A stretch of 64,000 nucleotides of DNA, from NCBI RefSeq assembly GCF_002954705.1, contig NZ_MSCO01000001.1, forward strand, positions 227,873 to 291,872. Direction: 5' to 3'. The first letter of the stretch is position 1; each line of letters begins with the position of its first letter. A program made the translations under genes and the position numbers. Origin of the DNA: Aliivibrio sifiae (lineage in GTDB: Bacteria; Pseudomonadota; Gammaproteobacteria; Enterobacterales; Vibrionaceae). The notes under the pieces are model-generated. The model was not told the DNA's origin. It did not search any database and saw only the letters and a list, made by a program, of their open reading frames with translations. Of the stretch, positions 1-8,864 are shown piece after piece.

Positions 1-56
1 AAAATGTCGCATTATGTTTAAAAGCATTATCTGATGTTCTTTAGGTTGCAAATACA

Positions 57-86
57 AAAGCCGCTAAAAACGTAGCGGCTTTTTAC
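57..86 (-). terminator. Rho-independent terminator after the PglL-like gene
   Basis: An 8-bp perfect stem (AGCCGCTA type arms) is flanked by A-runs on the left and T-runs on the right. It can therefore stop transcription in both directions and lies 20 bases beyond the stop of the minus-strand gene. The first 56 bases of the window show no recognisable gene. Confidence 0.75.
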
Positions 87-105
87 TGTTTCTTTATTTA
101 TGATT

Positions 106-1860
106 TTATTTTTGACGTAACTTTTCGTCGAGTTGTACCAATTCAAATTTGTTATTTGGAAAGAGATAAATGGCTTCTCTTCTAATATCTTCTGCTCTTT
201 TTTCTTCGCCTAAAGCTTGATAAGCAATGATTAGGTTTTGATAAAAGGCTGGTCTTGGCTTGGTTTTAATCAGTTCTTTTGACCAAGTAATATAAGGCGT
301 GATCAGTTCTGGTTTTTTGTTCATTATCCCAATGGATAGTTGAGCAGATAACACATCCCAATTAAATCTGTCTTCCCAAATCACAGGGTTAGTTACTTGA
401 TTTAAAATATCAGGGTTCATTGGTCGAGTGGTTTCAAATTTAGTTAAAACCCAATTCGTGTGAAGTGTTGAAAGCATATAAAAAGCAGTGACAATTGGCA
501 GTACTAATGAGCTGACTCGTAATGTTATTTTACTGATATCACTAATGCGGTACTTTTTATATTTACAGCTTAGTTGATCTATCCAGAACAGAAGAATGAT
601 GAATGTAAACCAGTGCAGCATAGAGTGGTAAAATGGATACTCTAATTGACTATGAATAAAGATCGGAGCAATTAAAGCGAGCAAAGCAAATTGTGTATCT
701 AGTTTGCTTTTTCGTATTTTGAGTAACACTCCTCCCGCGGCAATTAACAAACCTAATATTGCAACGATGCCACCTTCTACGCCCCAGTATAATACTTCAT
801 TGTGAGGATGATCCATTGAAGGCAACCCCGGTTTGTAGCTTGATGAAATTTGGTGTTGTTTTGCTGTATATAGGGTGTAATCAGCCTCGAAATTACCATA
901 ACCATAACCGGTAATCGGCTTTTCTAAAAACATGTCTAGAGCTTGTGGAAAGGTATACCGTCTCGGGCTTTCTAGATCCGCTTTTTGACTAATTAATGAT
1001 ACTTTAGATAAAGTATCTTGAGATAAGTTAAATAAAACAAAGCTACCACTAAAACCAATAATTAACGCTAATATCCAAGAAAAGAAACGTTGTTTCGTAC
1101 AATATTTCCACATGTATGGCGTTAATAAAATAAGGCTGAAAGCCGTCGCTAGCCAACCTGTACGAGATGCTAATACGACGATCAGTGGTAAGGTAAATAA
1201 GATCGTTGCATAAAGTAGAGTGAGTGCAATAACATTTTCACGGTATTTAATTGGTTGTCGAGCAAGGAAGTAAGAGGCGATAGCGAGCCCTGTCGCTAGA
1301 AAACTTGCCATTACATTGGGTTGTTGAAAAATACCGTAAGGGCGATTCGCTATAACGTTATAACCGAAGCTGTTCCCTTCTTTTAGAAAAAGGTATTGGA
1401 TATAGCCAAAAACCGCTTCGATTAACACTGAACCGATAATACACCACAAGAGCCACTGCTTCTGTTTATTTGAAAAGGTGAACTGTTGCAGAGTAATGAA
1501 GAAAAGTAATCCAGCCCATAAACCTAAAAACTTTCCTAAAGCTAATTGAGGGGAGGCATCATGATAAAACAGAGGAAGGGAAAGTAAGCTAACAGCGAAC
1601 AATAAAACCAGAGTTAAGGTGGAATATTTAATTAGCCCCTGTTTTGCTGTATGAAATAAGGCAATTGCGATTGCAATACTTGCAGGGATCCAAGAGGCGG
1701 CATTGAATGCTAGGTGTAGCCCTGAACCTCCTGGGTTAGGTTGGAAAAAATGAGCACAAACAAAGAAAAGAACACTTAAGCTGAATAGATAGGATTTAGT
1801 TAATGGTTTTTTAATCTTTCTAGCTTCTAATAATGTTCCTTGAGTGAGTAGCGTTGCCAT
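106..1860 (-). CDS. PglL-type O-oligosaccharyltransferase / O-antigen ligase family membrane protein
   Basis: This is a 584-residue polytopic inner-membrane protein with about a dozen hydrophobic segments. It has the two marks of the PglL family: an R-x-Y-G-x-F-Q-Q-P-N-x-x-A stretch near residues 172-184 (PglL_A region), and a periplasmic loop with a D-H-P-H-N-E...G-V-E-G-G motif near residues 346-360 (Wzy_C). After the last membrane segment there is a soluble C-terminal part, as in Wzy_C_2 proteins. Family members transfer a lipid-linked glycan en bloc to serine residues of periplasmic or pilus proteins, or to lipid A core. In V. cholerae the PglL homologue also lies next to uvrA (from memory). 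The gene is downstream of uvrA on the same strand, separated by a hairpin. The family is fairly sure; the acceptor is unknown. Confidence 0.8.
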   Translation of the reverse strand: MATLLTQGTLLEARKIKKPLTKSYLFSLSVLFFVCAHFFQPNPGGSGLHLAFNAASWIPASIAIAIALFHTAKQGLIKYSTLTLVLLFAVSLLSLPLFYHDASPQLALGKFLGLWAGLLFFITLQQFTFSNKQKQWLLWCIIGSVLIEAVFGYIQYLFLKEGNSFGYNVIANRPYGIFQQPNVMASFLATGLAIASYFLARQPIKYRENVIALTLLYATILFTLPLIVVLASRTGWLATAFSLILLTPYMWKYCTKQRFFSWILALIIGFSGSFVLFNLSQDTLSKVSLISQKADLESPRRYTFPQALDMFLEKPITGYGYGNFEADYTLYTAKQHQISSSYKPGLPSMDHPHNEVLYWGVEGGIVAILGLLIAAGGVLLKIRKSKLDTQFALLALIAPIFIHSQLEYPFYHSMLHWFTFIILLFWIDQLSCKYKKYRISDISKITLRVSSLVLPIVTAFYMLSTLHTNWVLTKFETTRPMNPDILNQVTNPVIWEDRFNWDVLSAQLSIGIMNKKPELITPYITWSKELIKTKPRPAFYQNLIIAYQALGEEKRAEDIRREAIYLFPNNKFELVQLDEKLRQK

Positions 1861-1898
1861 GTTTCATTAATTCCTTATTACGAGCATGAGAATAAAAG

Positions 1899-1923
1899 TA
1901 AAGCCAACAAAATGCTGGCTTTA
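1899..1923 (-). terminator. Probable terminator between uvrA and the PglL-like gene
   Basis: The inverted repeat TAAAGCCA/TGGCTTTA (8 bp, loop of 9) is followed on the minus strand by a T-rich stretch. It should end most uvrA transcripts before the PglL-like gene. Confidence 0.6.
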
Positions 1924-1959
1924 TTCTATCTGATCCAAGCAATAAAAGGCTTAATTTTA

Positions 1960-4785
1960 TTACTTTAGCATTGGTTTTAAGAAGCGTGCCGTATGAGAGC
2001 CCTCAATTAATGCAACATCTTCTGGTGTTCCTTCTGCAATTATCTCTCCACCTCCTTGTCCGCCTTCTGGTCCTAAATCGATAATCCAGTCTGCGGTTTT
2101 TACTACATCAAGATTGTGTTCGATAACCACTATCGTATTTCCTCGTTCTCGTAAACGGTGAAGAACATTTAATAGTTGTTGAATATCGTGGAAATGCAAT
2201 CCAGTTGTTGGCTCATCTAAGATATACAGTGTTTTTCCTGTGTCTCGTTTAGAGAGCTCGCGAGCTAACTTCACTCGTTGGGCTTCACCACCAGAGAGTG
2301 TGGTAGCAGCTTGGCCTAAGCGAATATAAGATAAGCCTACATCCATTAAGGTTTGTAGCTTTCTAGCGATAACAGGTACTGGCTCAAAGAAGGTATGAGC
2401 ATCTTCAATGGTCATTTGGAGTACTTCGTCAATACTCTTACCCTTGTATTTTACCTCTAGTGTTTCACGGTTATATCGCTTCCCAGTACATACATCACAT
2501 GGCACGTACACATCAGGTAAGAAGTGCATTTCGACTTTGATTACGCCATCACCTTGACATGCTTCACAGCGACCACCGCGAACGTTAAAGCTAAAGCGAC
2601 CAGGTTTATAGCCACGTGAACGTGATTCTGGAGTGCCTGAAAACAGCTCACGAATAGGGGTAAAGATCCCTGTATAAGTTGCAGGATTTGATCGAGGAGT
2701 TCGGCCAATTGGACTTTGGTCAATGTCGATCACTTTATCAAAATGTTCGATCCCTTTGATCTTTTTATAAGGAGCAGGTTCTGATGTGGTAGCTCCATTT
2801 AATTGCGTATGGGCGATCTTAAAGAAGGTATCGTTAATTAACGTTGATTTTCCTGAGCCAGAAACGCCCGTTACACAAGTAAAGAGGCCTACGGGTAATT
2901 TTAATGTGACGTCTTTTAAGTTATTACCTGTCGCTCCAATTAATTCGACCTGTTTTTTAGGATCGGCTTTGATGCGTTCTTTAGGTACCGCGATTTCTTT
3001 AGCACCACTTAAGTATTGGCCTGTTAGTGAATTTGGGTTCGAAATAATAGCTTGGTAATCACCTTCAGCCACAATATGACCACCATGAATCCCAGCGCCT
3101 GGACCAATATCAATAATATGGTCGGCACTTCTTATCGCGTCCTCGTCATGCTCCACCACAATGACGGTATTACCAAGATCACGAAGGTGATTAAGGGTTT
3201 TTAATAGGCGCTCATTGTCTCGTTGATGAAGACCGATAGAAGGTTCATCAAGAACGTACATAACACCAACTAAACCCGCACCAATTTGACTTGCTAAGCG
3301 AATACGCTGCGCTTCGCCACCAGAAAGGGTATCAGCACTGCGTGATAAATTAAGGTAATTTAAACCTACATTGATAAGGAAATGCAGACGTTCATTAATC
3401 TCTTTCATTACTTTATCTGCGATTTGAGCTTTTTGCCCTTTCAGTTCTAGAGAACTAAAAAATGCCATTGAGTCTTGAATACTCATTTCACAGATTTCAG
3501 GTAATGTTGTATCACCAACAAATACACTACGCGCTTCTAAACGTAAACGCGTACCGTGACAGCTTGAACAAGATTGAGTCGAAATATATTTAGATAAATC
3601 ATCACGAACAGAACTTGATTCTGTTTCTTTGTAGCGACGGTCAAGCGTATTTAATATGCCCTCAAAAGGGTGACGTTTAACACGTAAATCACCACGGTCA
3701 TTACTGTATTGAAACTCAACTTCTTCCGTTCCTGAACCATTAAGAATGATATTTTGGAATTTCTTCGATAGAGATTTAAATGGTGCGAAAAGATCGAATC
3801 CATAATGATTTGCTAATGAAGTTAGCATTTGGAAGTAGTAATAGTTTTTTTGATCCCAGCCTTTAATTGCGCCTTCTGCAATGCTGAGCTTATTGTCTAA
3901 AACAATTCGGTCGGCATCAAAATATTGTTGAACACCTAGACCATCACAAGTACCACAAGCTCCTGCTGGGTTATTGAATGAAAATAGGCGAGGCTCAAGT
4001 TCTGACATGCTGTAACCACAATGTGGACATGCAAAGTTAGCAGAGAAAATCAGGGGTTCATCTTTGCTATCATCCATATAATCGACAACAGCAATACCGC
4101 CTGTAAGCTCTAAAGCGGTTTCAAAAGATTCAGCAAGGCGTTGTTTTAGGTCCTCTCTGACTTTAAAACGATCAACAACGACTTCAATGGTGTGTTTTTT
4201 ATGTAATTCCAACGTCGGTGGATCTGAAAGATCGCAAACTTCGCCATCAATACGAGCGCGAATAAATCCTTGAGCAGCTAAATTTTCTAAGGTTTTAACA
4301 TGTTCACCTTTACGCTCTTTCACAATAGGAGCTAATAGCATCAGCTTTGTGCCTTCAGGTAACTCTAGCGCTTTATCAACCATTTGACTGATAGTTTGTG
4401 CAGTTAGTTCTACATGATGCTCAGGGCAACGAGGTTCGCCAATACGTGCATATAAAAGACGTAAATAATCGTAAATCTCAGTAATTGTTCCGACAGTAGA
4501 ACGAGGATTGTGAGACGTTGATTTTTGTTCGATAGAAATAGCAGGAGAAAGGCCTTCGATGTGGTCTACATCTGGTTTTTCCATTAGGGATAAAAACTGG
4601 CGAGCATAAGCAGATAACGACTCTACATAGCGTCGTTGACCTTCTGCATATAAAGTATCAAAGGCCAAAGAGGATTTGCCTGAACCAGATAAACCAGTAA
4701 TAACGGTTAGTTTATCTCTTGGGATAGTTAAACTAATGTCTTTTAGGTTATGGGTTCTTGCCCCTCTAACTTCAATTTTATCCAT
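1960..4785 (-). CDS. uvrA: UvrABC excinuclease subunit A
   Basis: UvrA is the damage-recognition ATPase of nucleotide excision repair; it loads UvrB at bulky DNA lesions. The protein is 941 residues and close to E. coli UvrA throughout. It has two ABC ATPase modules: Walker A G-L-S-G-S-G-K-S at residues 31-38 and a second G-V-S-G-S-G-K-S near 640. Both modules carry L-S-G-G-E-A-Q-R signatures. There are two CxxC-type zinc modules, C-P-H-C...C-G-T-C and C-E-A-C...C-D-V-C. The reading frame stays open for 19 codons further upstream, but the conserved start [10 protein letters not shown] lies at 4785 behind a GAGAG ribosome site, so I use that. A LexA-type operator lies 71-90 bases upstream, so SOS induction is expected. 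Confidence 0.98.
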   Translation of the reverse strand: MDKIEVRGARTHNLKDISLTIPRDKLTVITGLSGSGKSSLAFDTLYAEGQRRYVESLSAYARQFLSLMEKPDVDHIEGLSPAISIEQKSTSHNPRSTVGTITEIYDYLRLLYARIGEPRCPEHHVELTAQTISQMVDKALELPEGTKLMLLAPIVKERKGEHVKTLENLAAQGFIRARIDGEVCDLSDPPTLELHKKHTIEVVVDRFKVREDLKQRLAESFETALELTGGIAVVDYMDDSKDEPLIFSANFACPHCGYSMSELEPRLFSFNNPAGACGTCDGLGVQQYFDADRIVLDNKLSIAEGAIKGWDQKNYYYFQMLTSLANHYGFDLFAPFKSLSKKFQNIILNGSGTEEVEFQYSNDRGDLRVKRHPFEGILNTLDRRYKETESSSVRDDLSKYISTQSCSSCHGTRLRLEARSVFVGDTTLPEICEMSIQDSMAFFSSLELKGQKAQIADKVMKEINERLHFLINVGLNYLNLSRSADTLSGGEAQRIRLASQIGAGLVGVMYVLDEPSIGLHQRDNERLLKTLNHLRDLGNTVIVVEHDEDAIRSADHIIDIGPGAGIHGGHIVAEGDYQAIISNPNSLTGQYLSGAKEIAVPKERIKADPKKQVELIGATGNNLKDVTLKLPVGLFTCVTGVSGSGKSTLINDTFFKIAHTQLNGATTSEPAPYKKIKGIEHFDKVIDIDQSPIGRTPRSNPATYTGIFTPIRELFSGTPESRSRGYKPGRFSFNVRGGRCEACQGDGVIKVEMHFLPDVYVPCDVCTGKRYNRETLEVKYKGKSIDEVLQMTIEDAHTFFEPVPVIARKLQTLMDVGLSYIRLGQAATTLSGGEAQRVKLARELSKRDTGKTLYILDEPTTGLHFHDIQQLLNVLHRLRERGNTIVVIEHNLDVVKTADWIIDLGPEGGQGGGEIIAEGTPEDVALIEGSHTARFLKPMLK

Positions 4786-4855
4786 GAAAATGTCTCTCTG
4801 CTTTAAAGAATAACTAGAGATAAGTATTGCACAGAGTATCAAAACAACAAAGAGG

Positions 4856-4875
4856 TACTGGGTAAAAAAACAGTA
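4856..4875 (-). promoter_or_regulatory. LexA (SOS) box upstream of uvrA
   Basis: A 20-base palindrome-like site has half-sites TACTG and CAGTA separated by 10 mostly A/T bases. This fits the gammaproteobacterial LexA consensus (CTG-N10-CAG with TA flanks). Its position upstream of uvrA matches the known SOS regulation of that gene. Confidence 0.75.
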
Positions 4876-4910
4876 GTTTTATTAAAAGGGAGATATTATG
4901 TGGGAAATAA

Positions 4911-4940
4911 AAACGCCTTGAGATATATCACAAGGCGTTT
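4911..4940 (-). terminator. Rho-independent terminator after galU
   Basis: A perfect 10-bp inverted repeat AAACGCCTTG/CAAGGCGTTT with a 10-base loop lies just beyond the galU stop. On the minus strand the distal arm ends in a T-run. Confidence 0.8.
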
Positions 4941-4962
4941 ATATAACTAGTAAGCAGAGGTA

Positions 4963-5832
4963 TTATTTTTTACCTGTTTTTTGTTGTGCAAGTTCTGCGG
5001 ATTTTTTATCTTTTAAGTAAATATTTTCGTAGCAGTAGTTAGTTGCTTCGATGTAGCCCTCAACGCTACCACAGTCAAAACGCTTACCTTTGAATTTATA
5101 CGCAAGAACACAACCTGATTGAGCTTGTTTTAATAGCGCATCAGTGATTTGGATCTCACCACCTTTGCCTGGCTCTGTTGTTTCTAGAATTTCAAAAATA
5201 TCAGGAGTTAAAATATAACGACCAATAATGGCAAGGTTACTTGGTGCTGTTCCTGGTTCTGGTTTTTCAACCATGTTGTCTACACGATATAAATCGTCTT
5301 TGATCATTTCACCAGCAATAACGCCGTATTTGTGAGTTTCGTTATCTGGCACTTCTTCTACTGCCACAATAGAGCAGCGGAATTGCTTATACAGCGCAAC
5401 CATTTGTGAAAGAACACCTTGTTCTTCATTAACACACAAGTCATCTGCAAGTACGACAGCAAACGGTTCATCACCTACAAGTTCGCGACCAGTAAGAATA
5501 GCATGACCTAAACCTTTCATTTCACGCTGACGAATGTAAGTAAAGTGAGCTGCGTCGATCAATTCACGAACATCTTCAAGTAATTCTTCTTTATTGGTAC
5601 CACTAATTTGGTGTTCTAATTCGTAGTTCTTATCAAAGTGATCCATTAATGAATGCTTACCACGACCTGTTACTACACAAATTCCGTCCATACCTGCATT
5701 GATAGCTTCTTCTACGCCGTATTCAATCAGAGGCTTGTTTACCACTGGCATCATTTCTTTTGGCATTGATTTCGTTGCTGGTAAAAAGCGAGTGCCGTAG
5801 CCTGCGGCAGGGAAAAGACATTTTTTGATCAT
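4963..5832 (-). CDS. galU: UTP-glucose-1-phosphate uridylyltransferase
   Basis: GalU makes UDP-glucose from UTP and glucose-1-phosphate, the sugar donor for polysaccharide, LPS core and galactose metabolism. The 289-residue length is normal. The nucleotidyltransferase signature is at the N-terminus (A-A-G-Y-G-T-R-F-L-P-A-T-K-S-M-P-K-E, residues 10-27), and the V-E-K-P-E-P motif of the sugar-binding site is near residue 168. It is in the same orientation as the polysaccharide operon upstream, with a 136-base gap that could hold its own promoter. Its placement suggests supply of UDP-glucose to that operon (inference). Confidence 0.97.
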   Translation of the reverse strand: MIKKCLFPAAGYGTRFLPATKSMPKEMMPVVNKPLIEYGVEEAINAGMDGICVVTGRGKHSLMDHFDKNYELEHQISGTNKEELLEDVRELIDAAHFTYIRQREMKGLGHAILTGRELVGDEPFAVVLADDLCVNEEQGVLSQMVALYKQFRCSIVAVEEVPDNETHKYGVIAGEMIKDDLYRVDNMVEKPEPGTAPSNLAIIGRYILTPDIFEILETTEPGKGGEIQITDALLKQAQSGCVLAYKFKGKRFDCGSVEGYIEATNYCYENIYLKDKKSAELAQQKTGKK

Positions 5833-5968
5833 TACAAAGTCCTAGAAAACAAGATTAAAATTAGTGAATAACGCTTACTTGAGCATTATTGTTATGAGTG
5901 CAGTTTAGCGATTAAGTAAACTGAAATGAAGCGCTTTAGATGAAAAGGGAGCTTGGTATCATTATTAA

Positions 5969-6376
5969 TTAGGTAATATTCATAAGTTCTTTAAACCAAT
6001 CCCAAATTCCGAATGAGAAATTATGAAATATGTCGATCCCGAGTGCTGATTTTATTAAATATAAAGTAACAACCGCTAGAGCAAATAGGCTCAGTACACC
6101 TAGGGCCATTAGCAATGTCATCATAAAGACAGCAAAAGGAGACTCATTTCTTAATTGTTGTCTAAAATCACGACCTAATAAGAAAACGAAGAAGTAACGT
6201 TTATTGAATATAGAAATGCTTTTTCGAATATCGACTTTATTATTCGAGCCAAGTCCTGTTGCTATGATTGCTCGTTCTATCGATTTTCGTTGCTCACTCG
6301 TGAGTTCACTTGCTGTTGTTTCATCAAGAGATGCATAGAACTGAGCGATTAAACGTTGTTGTTTTTTATTCATCAT
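5969..6376 (-). CDS. Small membrane protein of unknown function at the end of the polysaccharide operon
   Basis: I do not recognise this 135-residue protein. The first 60 residues are polar and charged, with the look of a small helical domain. They are followed by a hydrophobic segment at about residues 80-110 that could form one or two membrane helices, then a short amphipathic tail rich in F and W. Its ATG overlaps the stop codon of the preceding glycosyltransferase frame (ATGATGA arrangement; start 6376 or 6373), so it should be translationally coupled to that gene. The tight coupling suggests a role in synthesis, export or regulation of the glycan, but no specific function can be claimed. 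Confidence 0.7.
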   Translation of the reverse strand: MMNKKQQRLIAQFYASLDETTASELTSEQRKSIERAIIATGLGSNNKVDIRKSISIFNKRYFFVFLLGRDFRQQLRNESPFAVFMMTLLMALGVLSLFALAVVTLYLIKSALGIDIFHNFSFGIWDWFKELMNIT

Positions 6377-7493
6377 GACTTCTTTTTAGATGTTGTTTGG
6401 TTATAAACAGACATTGTCTGTTTTGCTATTTTTTTCCAATCATAATAATTAAGATACTTGTCGTAGTTGATTTTTTTAGTGTCGATTTGAGCATGATGTA
6501 CTAACTGTGCTGATAATTCATTGATATCACCAACAGAGAAATAACTCTCATTAGTCAATTTTACTTCTAAGTTAGCAGGAATATTACTCACAATTGCCGG
6601 CAATGAATAAGACATTGCTTCTAATAAGGCAATAGGTAAACCTTCATGATATGAAGGCATTACAAAAGTTTTGGCTTGAGAGAAAAGGGCTTGTAACTGT
6701 TCACCCTTTAAGAAACCAGTCATGATGACGCCATCTACTTTACTTGCCTGCTCTTTTAGTTTTTCACTATAAGGTGTTGGGTGATCGGTATCGCCCATAA
6801 TAACTAAAGGAATTGATAAATTAGCTTTACCATAAGCCTCAATTAAATCATGAAATCCTTTTTCTTCAACTAAGCGACCTACCGCTACAAAATAATTATT
6901 GGTGCTTAGAGAAAGTGTAGAGAGTGCATGCTCTATTTTTTCTTGTGCTAATGGCCTTGGTAATTTTACGCCATTATAGATCAGGTGAGCGTCATGACGA
7001 TTATATTTATCTTTAATGATGTTATTAATAACCTCTGAAATAACAATAACTTCATTCGCGTAAGTAACTGCTAACTTTTCACCAAGTTGAAGGATACGTT
7101 TAGCAACCCCACCCCATTTTTGACGATCATAATCAGGGCCGTGATGAGTGAAAATTACTTTTTTCCGAGTAGATGCAATAATGGGACCACAAGACCTGGA
7201 CCAATAGCGTGCACATGAACAATTTTTGATTTATCAAAAAGAGTAGAAAATGAAGCCAGAGTCGAGTGAATAATTGCTTCTAATGATTTCTTTTTTGGAG
7301 CCCAAATAGCTTTTGTTTTTACGCCTTGATAGCTTGATGTTTTGTAGTCAACGTAAGGTGAACGAGCGACTATACAAATATCACTATTAAATTGTTTATG
7401 GATCTCAGGGTAGAGGTGTTGACAATGTGTTTCGACGCCACCAAGTACATTTGGGATCCCACGAGTACCAATAACGGTGATTTTATTTGTCAT
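6373..7493 (-). CDS. Glycosyltransferase family 4 (DUF1972-like N-terminus), frame split at a -1 slippery site
   Basis: A GT-B glycosyltransferase that should add a sugar to the lipid-linked repeat unit at the inner membrane. The first frame starts at 7493 with an I-G-T-R-G-I-P...G-G-V-E-T-H motif (residues 8-23), typical of DUF1972/GT4 enzymes. It ends after 112 residues at TAA (7155-7157). The -1 frame is open from there to 6373 and encodes the rest of the fold: a T-H-H-G-P-D motif, V-G-R-L-V-E-E-K-G-F, and the nucleotide-sugar motif E-G-L-P-I-A-L-L-E-A-M. Joined by a -1 shift the product is 373 residues, normal for the family. The shift point is A AAA AAG in the zero frame, directly before the stop. 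The gene is therefore either recoded by -1 slippage, a recent one-base deletion (A7 to A6), or a sequencing error. Confidence 0.75.
7155..7164 (-). other. A AAA AAG TAA: candidate -1 frameshift site
   Basis: On the minus strand the codons read GGA AAA AAG TAA. The heptamer A AAA AAG (7164 to 7158) sits in the X XXY YYZ phase and the zero-frame stop follows at once. A -1 slip continues with GTA ATT TTC, which is exactly the conserved glycosyltransferase frame. No strong upstream Shine-Dalgarno-like stimulator was seen, and no convincing downstream stem-loop could be drawn by eye. Confidence 0.5.
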
Positions 7494-7496
7494 CTG

Positions 7497-8702
7497 TTAT
7501 CCTTTTAAAAGCGCTTGGTATAGATTTAATAAATCTGTTTTATGTTTGCTGAGTGTGTATTTACTTAAAAATCGTTCTCTGGCATTACTGCTCATTTGGG
7601 TTGTTTTTTCTGGTTCAGTAATTAATGAATCTAGCTTATTTGCTAGATCTTGGGCATTACCTGCTTCAAATAAGTAGCCATCAATACCATCACGGATTTG
7701 TTCTGGTATTCCACCAATTTTAGAACCAATCACAGGCTTACCATAAGATAAAGCTTCGATAACAGACATTGAGCAGTTTTCATAGCATTCCGATGGAACA
7801 ACGACGGCTTTTGCTTCTTTAATTAGAGTTAATAATTCCTCGCCGATCTTAAAACCAAGTAATTCAGCTATTGGGTACGTTTCTTTTAATTGTGCAAATT
7901 CAGGGCCGTCACCAACGATTTTTAATCCTGCTTTTTGCGACATGAGTTGGTGTGCTTTTGCGAGAGTTGGTACGCCTTTTTCTTGGCTTAATCTACCTAA
8001 GTAAAGAAAATAACCTTGGTCACTTGTTCCTTCTAAAGATACATTTTCGTCAATACCGTTAACAATGACATCAACTCGGTTATTAGGTAGTTTTTGCTGA
8101 ATAAATCGGCCAAGAAAGCGACTTGGAGAAATAATTGCGTCAAGCTGTTGGTAGTTTTTACTGATATTTTGGTAGATAGCTTCAATAGAAAGTAAAACAC
8201 TTTTTGCTAGAGAGCCTTCCTGACATCGATATTTGGTCGCATTCCAAACAGAGCCATGAACACAGGCTTCGCATGTATGACCATCACGGTACATAGTGTA
8301 GCTTGGGCAAGCAATTTTAGTATCGTGGGCAGTAAGTACCGTTTTGCAGCCAGACTGTTTTGCCACCTTGATTATGGATGGTGTTAATTGGTGATAGATA
8401 TTATGAAAATGCACCAAGTCAGGTTTTTCTTGTTCTAATAATGTTTTAAATTTTTCGCATGCTTTACTGTTATGGATAAAATTTACAGCAGTCTCAATTT
8501 TATTCTTAATAGTTTGCTCTTGATAATAATCGACGTTATCAACAAAAAAATCAGTGTATTTTGAGGCTAGATTTTTTTCATGTTTCATCGAAAATTCAAT
8601 AATATCGACACCTTCCGAGAGCAGCATATCTCGCTCCTGAAAGTACACTGTTTCAGCCCCGCCTTTCATAAAGAAAAACTTATTAACTAACAGAATTTTC
8701 AT
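7497..8702 (-). CDS. Glycosyltransferase family 4
   Basis: This is a 401-residue GT-B enzyme, full length for the family. The N-terminal domain begins M-K-I-L-L-V-N-K-F-F-F-M-K-G-G-A-E-T (acceptor-side glycine loop). It has a C-P-S-Y...C-E-A-C...C cysteine group near residues 132-160, seen in some capsule GT4 enzymes. The C-terminal domain has F-L-Y-L-G-R-L-S-Q-E-K-G-V near residue 233 and the catalytic-site motif P-S-E-C-Y-E-N-C-S-M-S-V-I-E-A-L near 308. It should act in the cytoplasm on an undecaprenyl-linked intermediate. The start ATG overlaps, as ATGA, the stop of the alternative C-terminal frame of the upstream GT2 gene. Donor and acceptor sugars cannot be told from sequence. Confidence 0.88.
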   Translation of the reverse strand: MKILLVNKFFFMKGGAETVYFQERDMLLSEGVDIIEFSMKHEKNLASKYTDFFVDNVDYYQEQTIKNKIETAVNFIHNSKACEKFKTLLEQEKPDLVHFHNIYHQLTPSIIKVAKQSGCKTVLTAHDTKIACPSYTMYRDGHTCEACVHGSVWNATKYRCQEGSLAKSVLLSIEAIYQNISKNYQQLDAIISPSRFLGRFIQQKLPNNRVDVIVNGIDENVSLEGTSDQGYFLYLGRLSQEKGVPTLAKAHQLMSQKAGLKIVGDGPEFAQLKETYPIAELLGFKIGEELLTLIKEAKAVVVPSECYENCSMSVIEALSYGKPVIGSKIGGIPEQIRDGIDGYLFEAGNAQDLANKLDSLITEPEKTTQMSSNARERFLSKYTLSKHKTDLLNLYQALLKG

Positions 8703-8836
8703 TTTTTGCCCTCGTTAATAACTTTATGCTGTGGTGGTTGTTTTGGGTCTTTAAGTGGTAAAAATAACCCTCGAATTAAACCGATTGAAAAAACAGATAG
8801 ATTAAATACACTTTGAAGAGCGTCTCTGATTGATTT

Positions 8837-8864
8837 GTTTTTAATTGTTTTTAATTGTTTTTAA
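8837..8864. repeat. 10-bp tandem repeat (2.8 copies) at the 3' end of the GT2 gene
   Basis: The unit GTTTTTAATT (plus strand) occurs twice exactly and a third time for eight bases. It overlaps the last seven codons of the GT2 gene and its TAA stop. A unit of 10 bases changes frame with each gain or loss. With one unit fewer, the GT2 frame runs on to 8699. Confidence 0.85.

Noticed and set aside
4786-4842. 19-codon N-terminal extension of uvrA
   Set aside because: The extension has no similarity to UvrA. The conserved start [10 protein letters not shown] at 4785 has its own ribosome site.
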